Assembly (NCBI GenBank): GCA_947377425.1 | Contig: CANCFZ010000058.1 | Coordinates: forward strand, 1-11,907 | Source of the DNA: Flavobacteriaceae bacterium | GTDB taxonomy: Bacteria > Bacteroidota > Bacteroidia > Flavobacteriales > Flavobacteriaceae | DNA length: 11,907 bases | Direction: 5' to 3' | Shown here: piece after piece, positions 1-5,501 of the stretch | Position numbering within the stretch: position 1 is the stretch's first letter | Layout: each line of letters begins with the position of its first letter | Made by a program: the position numbers and the translations under genes | Notes under the pieces: model-generated | The model's input: the letters and a program-made list of their open reading frames with translations, nothing else | Told to the model about the DNA's origin: nothing | The model's database searches: none

Positions 1-29
1 TTGCCTCAAACCCACATTTTTTTTAACAA

Positions 30-60
30 CTTGATTTTCAATTCAATTTTTATACATTTG
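30..60 (+). promoter_or_regulatory. Predicted Bacteroidota-type promoter of recJ
   Basis: A -7 element TACATTTG at 53-60 fits the Bacteroidota consensus TAnnTTTG exactly. CTTG at 30-33 lies 19 bp upstream, which is the spacing expected for the -33 element (TTG/TTTG). This is the best two-part promoter in the window. It would give a 5' leader of about 45-50 nt that contains the heptad repeat at 81-108. Confidence 0.6.
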
Positions 61-80
61 CCAAACATTTACACGCCAAA

Positions 81-108
81 ATCTAATTTCTAATATCTAA
101 AATCTAAT
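81..108 (+). repeat. Four tandem heptads (WTCTAAW) in the recJ leader
   Basis: Four units follow one another with an exact 7-bp period: ATCTAAT, TTCTAAT, ATCTAAA, ATCTAAT. The array ends 5 nt before the recJ start codon. The same heptad, in the same orientation relative to the gene, precedes the DUF3109 gene at 8079-8105. Its function is unknown. It lies between the predicted promoter and the start codon, so it would be transcribed. Confidence 0.7.
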
Positions 109-113
109 ATCCT

Positions 114-1805
114 ATGCGTTGGACATTAAAATCGAAGCCAGAAAAAGAAAAAGTTCAAAAACTACAAAACGAACTTCAAGTCGATGAAATCATTGCGACT
201 TTATTAATTCAACGTGGAGTTGAAACCTACGACCAAGCCAAAACATTTTTCAGACCAACTTTAGACGATTTGCACAATCCGTATCTGATGAAAGATATGG
301 ACAAAGCCGTTTCTCGTATTGAAAAAGCTATTGAAAACGGAGAAAATATTCTGGTTTTTGGTGATTATGACGTTGATGGAACGACTGCTGTTTCATTGGT
401 TTCATCTTATTTAAAAAGTTATTATCCCAATGTTGCCACATACATTCCAGACCGATATGACGAAGGTTACGGAATTTCCTACAAAGGAATTGACTACGCC
501 GATGACAACGGAATTTCGTTAATTATTGCACTAGATTGCGGCATAAAATCAATCGATCATGTTACTTATGCCAATGCAAGAAATATTGATTTTATCATTT
601 GTGACCACCACAGACCCGGCGACGAATTACCCAATGCGATTGCAGTTTTAGATCCAAAACGTTCCGATTGCACTTATCCTTATGATGAACTTTGCGGTTG
701 TGGTGTTGGCTTCAAATTGATACAAGCTTTGGCAGACCATAGAAATCAAACCATTGATGATTTAGTTATTTATTTAGATTTGGTTGCAACCGCAATTGCC
801 GCAGATATTGTTCCGATGACTGGTGAAAATCGAGTTTTGGCGAAATTTGGGTTGGAGGTTATCAATTCTAATCCAAGACCCGGAATTAAAGCATTAATTC
901 AAAATGTGAAGAAAAAAGTACTCACAATAACCGATGTAGTTTTTATTATCGCACCAAGAATTAATGCCGCAGGAAGAATCAAACACGGAAACGAAGCGGT
1001 TGCCTTATTGACCGAATTTAATTTGGAACAAGCCGAAATTTTTGCCTCCGAAATTGAACAACACAATGCCGAACGAAAAGATTTAGACAAACAAATTACC
1101 ATTGAAGCGCTTTCGCAAATAGAAACCAATAACGAAAAGGAGAAATTTACAACCGTAGTTTATCAAGAAAATTGGCACAAAGGCGTTATCGGAATTGTAG
1201 CTTCGCGATTGACGGAAACCTATTATCGACCAACAATTGTCTTTACCAAAAGTGGCGATAAACTAGCTGCTTCGGCACGTTCTGTAAAAGATTTTGATGT
1301 TTACAATGCGCTTGAAGCATGCGCAGAACATTTGGAACAATTTGGAGGCCACATGTATGCGGCCGGAATGACTTTGAAAGAAGAAAATTATCAGAAGTTC
1401 AAAAATGCTTTTGAAGAAGAAGTTCAAAAAACCATTCCTCCAGATTTATTAATTCCAGAAATTGCTGTTGATGCCGAGATAGATTTTGAAGATATTAATC
1501 CGAAGTTGATTCGATTATTGAGTCAGTTTGAGCCTTTTGGCCCACAAAATATGACGCCTACTTTTATCACAAAAAACATAAAAGATACAGGCTATGCAAA
1601 ACCACTTGGTAAAGATGACGAACATTTAAAATTATTTGTAAAACAAAATAATTCCGAAGGATTTGGAGCAATAGGGTTTGGACTTGGAAACAAATTAGAT
1701 TCCATAAAAAATCAAAAACCGTTTGACGCTGTTTATTGTATTGACGAAAATGAATTCAATGGAAATGTAACAGTGCAATTAAGAATGAAAGATTTGAAGA
1801 ATTAA
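114..1805 (+). CDS. recJ: Single-stranded-DNA-specific exonuclease RecJ
   Basis: RecJ degrades single-stranded DNA 5' to 3' and acts in recombinational and mismatch repair in the cytoplasm. The 563-residue protein has the full DHH-family architecture. Motif I, GDYDVDG, is at residues 83-89. Motif II, DCG, is at 141-143. The DHH signature, preceded by Cys163, is at 164-166. The DHHA1 domain carries GGHMYAAG at 411-418, followed by a C-terminal OB-like domain. These acidic and histidine residues form the two-metal active site in the family. The length is normal for RecJ. The ATG start fits the usual flavobacterial N terminus (MRWT...). A strong promoter match and a heptad leader lie upstream. 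The next gene has its own -7 box, so recJ may be monocistronic. Confidence 0.95.
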   Translation: MRWTLKSKPEKEKVQKLQNELQVDEIIATLLIQRGVETYDQAKTFFRPTLDDLHNPYLMKDMDKAVSRIEKAIENGENILVFGDYDVDGTTAVSLVSSYLKSYYPNVATYIPDRYDEGYGISYKGIDYADDNGISLIIALDCGIKSIDHVTYANARNIDFIICDHHRPGDELPNAIAVLDPKRSDCTYPYDELCGCGVGFKLIQALADHRNQTIDDLVIYLDLVATAIAADIVPMTGENRVLAKFGLEVINSNPRPGIKALIQNVKKKVLTITDVVFIIAPRINAAGRIKHGNEAVALLTEFNLEQAEIFASEIEQHNAERKDLDKQITIEALSQIETNNEKEKFTTVVYQENWHKGVIGIVASRLTETYYRPTIVFTKSGDKLAASARSVKDFDVYNALEACAEHLEQFGGHMYAAGMTLKEENYQKFKNAFEEEVQKTIPPDLLIPEIAVDAEIDFEDINPKLIRLLSQFEPFGPQNMTPTFITKNIKDTGYAKPLGKDDEHLKLFVKQNNSEGFGAIGFGLGNKLDSIKNQKPFDAVYCIDENEFNGNVTVQLRMKDLKN

Positions 1806-1833
1806 TTCTACAAACGATACAATAAATTTTGTC

Positions 1834-1841
1834 TATTTTTG
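1834..1841 (+). promoter_or_regulatory. Predicted -7 box for the peptidoglycan-binding protein gene
   Basis: TATTTTTG matches TAnnTTTG and lies 25 nt upstream of the ATG at 1866, in the 60-bp gap after recJ. I see no clear -33 TTG at the expected distance, so the call rests on the -7 box alone. Confidence 0.35.
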
Positions 1842-1865
1842 TCTACAAAATAACCTCTACATATT

Positions 1866-2525
1866 ATGAAGCAGATTATCATCACACTTTTTATCGTTAT
1901 CCTTTTAATTTTAGGATTCAATTTATATAGCAATTACAAACGTTTTCATACGCCAGGAAGCGATTATGTAAGCAATCAAAAAATTGATTTAAACTACTAC
2001 GATGCGGCTACTTTACAAAATTATTATCAAGCTATTGAAGATGCAAATAGTTATGTAAGAATGGCTTGGACAAATGATGACGTAGATGTTAGAAATCCCG
2101 ATGACAATGATGACGATACCAAAGTAGTAGTTACTGGTTATACCAAAAAATTAGGAATTGTAAAATTGTATGAAGAAAAACTAGTTCAATCTGCTAAAAT
2201 GAAAAGCGAAGGATTGAACGATAAAGAAGTAATTGCTTTTGAAGAAAGTGGCTATAAATCAAAAGAGTACAACGAATTCATCAAAAGAAAATTCTTGATG
2301 GAAACTTATAAAAGCAATCCTGAAAAGTATAGTTTGAAGATTGGCGATTACAGTTCGTTTGTATTTGAATTGCAAAACATTTTAGTAAAAAAAGGCTACA
2401 ATATTCCAGTTGACGGACTTTTTAGAGATATAACCTTAAAAGCAATTGGAGCATTTGAACAAAAAAACGGACTATTTGCAGACGGAAAAATAGATGCGGT
2501 TACTTTGGATTATTTATTGAGATAA
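1866..2525 (+). CDS. Membrane-anchored protein with C-terminal peptidoglycan-binding domain
   Basis: The protein has 219 residues. A single hydrophobic segment (about residues 4-20) followed by a basic stretch looks like an uncleaved signal anchor, placing the rest in the periplasm. The middle region (about 60-150) is charged, with an Asp-rich patch near residues 78-86, and matches no domain I recognise. The last 60 residues resemble peptidoglycan-binding domain 1 (PF01471 type): a helix with ELQNILVKKGY, then VDGLFRDIT, then a second helix and DGKIDAVTLDYLL. That domain usually holds a protein at the cell wall. No catalytic hydrolase or transpeptidase motif is visible, so it may be a structural or scaffold protein. 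Its last 12 bases overlap the 3' end of the converging lpxH-like gene. Confidence 0.75.
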   Translation: MKQIIITLFIVILLILGFNLYSNYKRFHTPGSDYVSNQKIDLNYYDAATLQNYYQAIEDANSYVRMAWTNDDVDVRNPDDNDDDTKVVVTGYTKKLGIVKLYEEKLVQSAKMKSEGLNDKEVIAFEESGYKSKEYNEFIKRKFLMETYKSNPEKYSLKIGDYSSFVFELQNILVKKGYNIPVDGLFRDITLKAIGAFEQKNGLFADGKIDAVTLDYLLR

Positions 2526-3275
2526 GTATTCAAATTTCTTCAATTCAAAAATTTCTCCATCAAAAACTCCGTAGGTAAAGTAGCCAATCCAATCACCAAG
2601 ATTTACATATTTTGAGTTTTCTCCTACTTTTACAATCATTGGCAAATGTCTGTGACCAAAAATCAGGTAATTGTAATATTTTGTTTCCAGTTTTTTCTTT
2701 GAATATATAATTAACCATTCATTGTCCTCACCAAGATATTTTACATCTTCTGCTCCAGAAATTAATTTATTTTTTACAGAAAGATATTGTGCCAATTTCA
2801 TTCCGATGTCTGGATGTAACCAACGATAAAGCCATTTTGAAAACGGATGAACGAATACTTTTTTCATTCGTTTATACCCTTTGTCGCCTGGACCTTTTCC
2901 GTCACCATGACCAATTAAAAACGTTTTATTGTTGAAAGTAAACTCCTTATTATCATGATAAACAGAAATATTTAGTTCTTTTTGAAAATAATCATTCATC
3001 CACAAATCATGGTTTCCAACGAAGAAATAAATTGGAATTCCGCTATCACGAATTTCAGCTAATTTTCCTAAAACTCTAACAAATCCTTTAGGAACTACGG
3101 TTTTGTATTCAAACCAAAAATCAAACAAATCACCAAGCAGAAAAATTGCTTCAGCATCTTTTTTTACTTCATCTAACCACGCAACAAACTTTTGCTCACG
3201 CGGAAAACTAGCTTCAGGCGTTGGAGCTCCAAAATGTTGGTCGGATGCGAAATAGATTTTTTTGTTTAACTGCAT
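2514..3275 (-). CDS. lpxH: UDP-2,3-diacylglucosamine diphosphatase (LpxH-like)
   Basis: This calcineurin-like metallophosphoesterase most likely hydrolyses UDP-2,3-diacylglucosamine to lipid X and UMP. That is the fourth step of lipid A synthesis, at the inner face of the cytoplasmic membrane. In its 253 residues the metal ligands appear in order: D12 and H14 (SDQHFG), D49 (LGDLFDFW), N88-H89-D90 (GNHD), H123 (GHGDG), and H208/H210 (GHRH). These fit the LpxH pattern, and GDLFDFW is characteristic. No other lipid A gene is adjacent. It lies downstream of the queD-like gene with a 50-bp gap that holds a GC-rich palindromic element, and probably shares its transcript. I see no terminator, because its 3' end overlaps the converging gene by 12 bp. 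A paralogous phosphoesterase of other specificity cannot be excluded. Confidence 0.85.
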   Translation of the reverse strand: MQLNKKIYFASDQHFGAPTPEASFPREQKFVAWLDEVKKDAEAIFLLGDLFDFWFEYKTVVPKGFVRVLGKLAEIRDSGIPIYFFVGNHDLWMNDYFQKELNISVYHDNKEFTFNNKTFLIGHGDGKGPGDKGYKRMKKVFVHPFSKWLYRWLHPDIGMKLAQYLSVKNKLISGAEDVKYLGEDNEWLIIYSKKKLETKYYNYLIFGHRHLPMIVKVGENSKYVNLGDWIGYFTYGVFDGEIFELKKFEYLSQ

Positions 3276-3290
3276 ATTTTTTTTAAATAA

Positions 3291-3312
3291 GCACCTCGAC
3301 TGCGCTCGGTGT
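3291..3312. repeat. GC-rich short palindromic intergenic element (REP-like)
   Basis: A compact G+C-rich block sits in otherwise A/T-only intergenic DNA. Arms CACC (3292-3295) and GGTG (3308-3311) flank CTCGACTGCGCTC-type sequence, so the transcript can fold into a small hairpin with internal mismatches. It lies between the queD-like and lpxH-like genes. Similar CGACTGCGCTC-containing elements are, to my recollection, dispersed in flavobacterial genomes; a genome search would confirm this. There is no T-tract on the minus-strand 3' side fitting a classical terminator. Confidence 0.5.
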
Positions 3313-3325
3313 TACAATTTTAGTT

Positions 3326-3778
3326 TTAAATATTATCAGAAGCGTACCATTCGGCAAATGAACTTTCTGTTTCTTGTAATTTTAAAGAATGCAATTGAAT
3401 ATCATTTGGTAATCTATCACTAATTTTTTTAGCAAAATCAATCACCATATTTTCACTTGTTGGCTGATAATCCACTAGAATTACGTGATGCCCACGATTG
3501 GAAAGTTCTTTGGCTAATTCAACATGTGGCGTGTTTTTATTAAAAACTGTGGCGTGATCAAACAAATCGACAATTTCTTCTCTTACAATTTTCTTTAAGT
3601 CAGAAAAATCGATTACCATCCCGAATTTCACGTTAGATTTATCCAAAATTGGAGTTCCAATAACCGTTACCGAAAGTTTATAACTGTGTCCATGAACATT
3701 TTTACACTTTCCATCATAGCCATAGAGTGCATGGCCAGTTTCGAAAGAAAATTGCTTTGTAATTCTAATTTTACTCAT
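3326..3778 (-). CDS. queD: 6-carboxytetrahydropterin synthase / 6-pyruvoyl-tetrahydropterin synthase family
   Basis: The 150-residue protein belongs to the PTPS/QueD fold, which acts on dihydroneopterin triphosphate. In bacteria it usually makes 6-carboxytetrahydropterin for queuosine and other 7-deazapurines. Zinc ligands are H16 plus H29 and H31 of HGH. C25 sits four residues before HGH, giving the CxxxHGH pattern of QueD, and supplies the catalytic thiol. D74-H75 provide the other catalytic residues, and E136 in LQETESS is the substrate-anchoring glutamate. I chose the ATG at 3778. A longer reading frame from a TTG at 3799 is possible, but that codon lies inside a perfect -7 box (3797-3804). 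No queC, queE or folE is adjacent, so the pathway is inferred from the family alone. Confidence 0.85.
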   Translation of the reverse strand: MSKIRITKQFSFETGHALYGYDGKCKNVHGHSYKLSVTVIGTPILDKSNVKFGMVIDFSDLKKIVREEIVDLFDHATVFNKNTPHVELAKELSNRGHHVILVDYQPTSENMVIDFAKKISDRLPNDIQLHSLKLQETESSFAEWYASDNI

Positions 3779-3796
3779 TGAGAAATTATTTGATTG

Positions 3797-3804
3797 CAAA
3801 TTTA
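3797..3804 (-). promoter_or_regulatory. Predicted -7 box for the queD-like gene
   Basis: On the minus strand TAAATTTG matches TAnnTTTG exactly. It lies about 19 nt upstream of the ATG at 3778 and just after the stop codon of the 57-residue gene. No clear -33 TTG is seen. It argues that the queD-like and lpxH-like genes can be transcribed independently of the small upstream gene. Confidence 0.4.
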
Positions 3805-3811
3805 GTAAAAT

Positions 3812-3985
3812 TTACTCGTTATCTTTTCTGTTTTTAGAACGATTATACATCCAATAAGCAATGCCAACTAAAATCACAAAAGGTAAAAATGAACCAATTG
3901 CAATTCCTATTTGATAAGAACCGTTAGGAGCATGTTTTACTTTTTCGACAATATCTACTTTTTGAATTAGAGAGAGAAAATCCAT
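3812..3985 (-). CDS. Small single-pass membrane protein, function unknown (57 aa)
   Basis: A complete ATG-to-TAA frame encodes 57 residues. The N-terminal half is amphipathic (MDFLSLIQKVDIVEKVKH...). A hydrophobic segment at about residues 25-46 (IGIAIGSFLPFVILVGIAYW) is followed by a basic tail (YNRSKNRKDNE). The positive-inside rule would place the C terminus in the cytoplasm. A perfect -7 box (TAAATTTG, 4007-4014) lies 21 nt upstream, and the frame fills the gap between the Omp28 terminator and the queD promoter neatly. I do not recognise the family. It could be a small accessory subunit of a membrane complex, but nothing in the sequence says which. Confidence 0.7.
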   Translation of the reverse strand: MDFLSLIQKVDIVEKVKHAPNGSYQIGIAIGSFLPFVILVGIAYWMYNRSKNRKDNE

Positions 3986-4006
3986 TATCTTTTAATTTAA
4001 GAATCC

Positions 4007-4014
4007 CAAATTTA
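4007..4014 (-). promoter_or_regulatory. Predicted -7 box for the 57-residue membrane protein gene
   Basis: Minus-strand TAAATTTG is an exact TAnnTTTG match, 21 nt upstream of the ATG at 3985. It follows immediately after the terminator of the Omp28-type gene, so the small gene probably starts its own transcript. Confidence 0.4.
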
Positions 4015-4015
4015 C

Positions 4016-4046
4016 AAAAAAATAAGGTCACCTTTTGAGCGACCTT
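4016..4046 (-). terminator. Rho-independent terminator after the Omp28-type gene
   Basis: Read on the minus strand, AAGGTCGC and GTGACCTT (positions 4046-4024) form an 8-bp stem with one G-U pair and a 7-nt loop. The stem is followed by an A and a run of seven T (4022-4016). It starts 24 nt downstream of the stop codon at 4071. Confidence 0.8.
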
Positions 4047-4070
4047 ACTTATATATTTTAAATCTAAATA

Positions 4071-4919
4071 TTATGGATTTTGCTCGAACGTTTGATCTTC
4101 ACCAGTAGCAGCCGCTCTAACGTTTATTGCTTTTTTATCAGTTCCAATAACAAACGCTACAAAACTCATATTAGCAACATTACTAATATTTGCTGGTACT
4201 GGTACTGAAAAGTTTTTTGTAATTGTTTGACCTGTAATAGTACTTTCTGTAATTGCGTCTCCTAAAATATCTGTTAAATTAGCTCTTAACACGTGATCAT
4301 GTTTAAAGCTAACAAGAGGACTAACAGTGCCCGAACCGTAAAGATTAGAAGTGTAATTAGTTTGATTGTAATATAAATTATCTTCTAAAACATATACCAC
4401 TAATTTTAATCCTGTGTAATCTTTTGCAAATTTAATTTTTACATCAAGATTAATATTACCTGCCGCAACTGTTGAATTCATTGCTAATCCTAATCCAACA
4501 TTGTTTAAAATTAAATTTTTAACTTGACCTGTATTTGAATTTTCAGGATAACTCCATTCAACAGTTCTATTCAGCATGCCTGTTGGATACCCTTGTAAAT
4601 TTATTTGACTAACTAAAGGTGAAGCTGCAGGATAATCAAAAGGATCTGTACTTCCAGATTTTTGATGAATAGCTACGGCTACAGCTTTGGTTGTTTGATC
4701 ATAAACCTTACCAATCCCATAAGCAACTCTTGGACACCATCCGCACCATGTTCCGGTGTAGTCTTCAATTAATACTCTTTTTTGAAATTGTCCCGAAATT
4801 GGAGTGTTATCAACAACTACTGGAGTAGCACTTGATCCTGAACCGGATGAATCATCTTTACTACATGAAGCAAATAATGCAACGGCCATTGAAAAGATAA
4901 AAATTTTGTAATTTTTCAT
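4071..4919 (-). CDS. Omp28-type thioredoxin-fold lipoprotein, probably surface-exposed
   Basis: The 282-residue precursor has a lipoprotein signal peptide ending in F16-A17-S18-C19, so Cys19 should be lipidated. Directly after it come S-K-D-D-S. A Lys followed by two acidic residues at +3 to +5 resembles the lipoprotein export signal that sends Bacteroidota lipoproteins to the outer face of the outer membrane. A Ser/Gly-rich linker (24-32) leads to a thioredoxin-like module with W58-C59-G60-W61-C62-P63 (EDYTGTWCGWCPR), an intact CxxC redox pair. The rest is beta-rich and matches the general form of Omp28-related proteins, named after the Porphyromonas protein. The gene is transcribed divergently from a TlpA-like thioredoxin and a beta-barrel gene and ends at a clear terminator. 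I infer a thiol oxidoreductase or chaperone role at the cell surface; the substrate is unknown. Confidence 0.85.
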   Translation of the reverse strand: MKNYKIFIFSMAVALFASCSKDDSSGSGSSATPVVVDNTPISGQFQKRVLIEDYTGTWCGWCPRVAYGIGKVYDQTTKAVAVAIHQKSGSTDPFDYPAASPLVSQINLQGYPTGMLNRTVEWSYPENSNTGQVKNLILNNVGLGLAMNSTVAAGNINLDVKIKFAKDYTGLKLVVYVLEDNLYYNQTNYTSNLYGSGTVSPLVSFKHDHVLRANLTDILGDAITESTITGQTITKNFSVPVPANISNVANMSFVAFVIGTDKKAINVRAAATGEDQTFEQNP

Positions 4920-4947
4920 TGTTTAGTTTGTTGGTTTGTTTAATAGA

Positions 4948-5006
4948 TATGCAAATAAAACAAAAAAAATAACACAATACTGCATTAATTTTTATTTATT
5001 TGCGTA
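4948..5006. promoter_or_regulatory. Inverted repeat in the divergent omp28 / tlpA intergenic region
   Basis: TATGCAAATAAA (4948-4959) and TTTATTTGCGTA (4995-5006) are inverted copies matching at 11 of 12 positions, separated by 35 bp. Each arm contains TTTATTTG read towards its own gene, one base off the -7 consensus TAnnTTTG. Each lies about 20-35 nt from the respective start codon. They are either two mirrored promoters or a symmetric operator. Either reading suggests shared control of the two divergent units. Confidence 0.45.
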
Positions 5007-5021
5007 ATATATTATAAAATC

Positions 5022-5501
5022 ATGAAACATATCTTTTTTTTATTACTTTTCATTGGATTTACTAGTTTTTCACAGCAAAGTCTACCAAATATTACTTTAT
5101 TAAATAGCGAAGGAAAATCAATTTCAATCAAGTCAAATTGTAATGAAAAAGATAAACTTTATGTTTTTTCATTTTGGGCAACTTGGTGCGCGCCATGCGT
5201 TCAAGAACTTGACGCTATTAGCGATGTTTATGATGATTGGAAAAAAGAGTTAAATATTGAATTAATTGCTGTTGCAACAGACGATTCAAGAACTCAAAAA
5301 AGAGTAAAACCATTGGTAAACGGTAAAGGTTGGGATTATATTGTTTTGTTAGATACCAATCAAGAGTTTAAAAGAAGCTTAGGAATTTCAAATGTTCCCT
5401 ACTTAATAGTTGTGAAAAACGGTAAAATTGTTTTTACAGAAAATGGCCATACGCCTGGCGGTGAAACAGAATTATTCGAAAAATTAAAAGAATTAAAATA
5501 A
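5022..5501 (+). CDS. Exported TlpA-like thioredoxin
   Basis: This is a 159-residue protein with an N-terminal signal peptide (hydrophobic residues 4-14, likely cleavage after SFS or SFSQ at 17-18). A complete thioredoxin fold of the TlpA/ResA kind follows. The active site is W55-C56-A57-P58-C59 within FWATWCAPC. The cis-proline is P126 (SNVPYLIV). An extra cysteine, C40, precedes the active site. The protein should act as a thiol-disulfide oxidoreductase in the periplasm. Its stop codon is directly followed by the ATG of the beta-barrel gene with no intervening base, so the two are almost certainly translated from one message. The Omp28-type redox lipoprotein is encoded divergently. A cytochrome c maturation role, common for TlpA relatives, has no support here because no heme genes are nearby. 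Confidence 0.88.
   Translation: MKHIFFLLLFIGFTSFSQQSLPNITLLNSEGKSISIKSNCNEKDKLYVFSFWATWCAPCVQELDAISDVYDDWKKELNIELIAVATDDSRTQKRVKPLVNGKGWDYIVLLDTNQEFKRSLGISNVPYLIVVKNGKIVFTENGHTPGGETELFEKLKELK

Noticed and set aside
899..1129. 76-codon minus-strand open frame
   Set aside because: It lies wholly inside recJ in antisense; the composition reflects the recJ codons and no promoter or domain supports it.
3779..3799. Longer queD-like N terminus from a TTG start at 3799
   Set aside because: The TTG overlaps a perfect -7 box and the ATG at 3778 gives the usual family N terminus.
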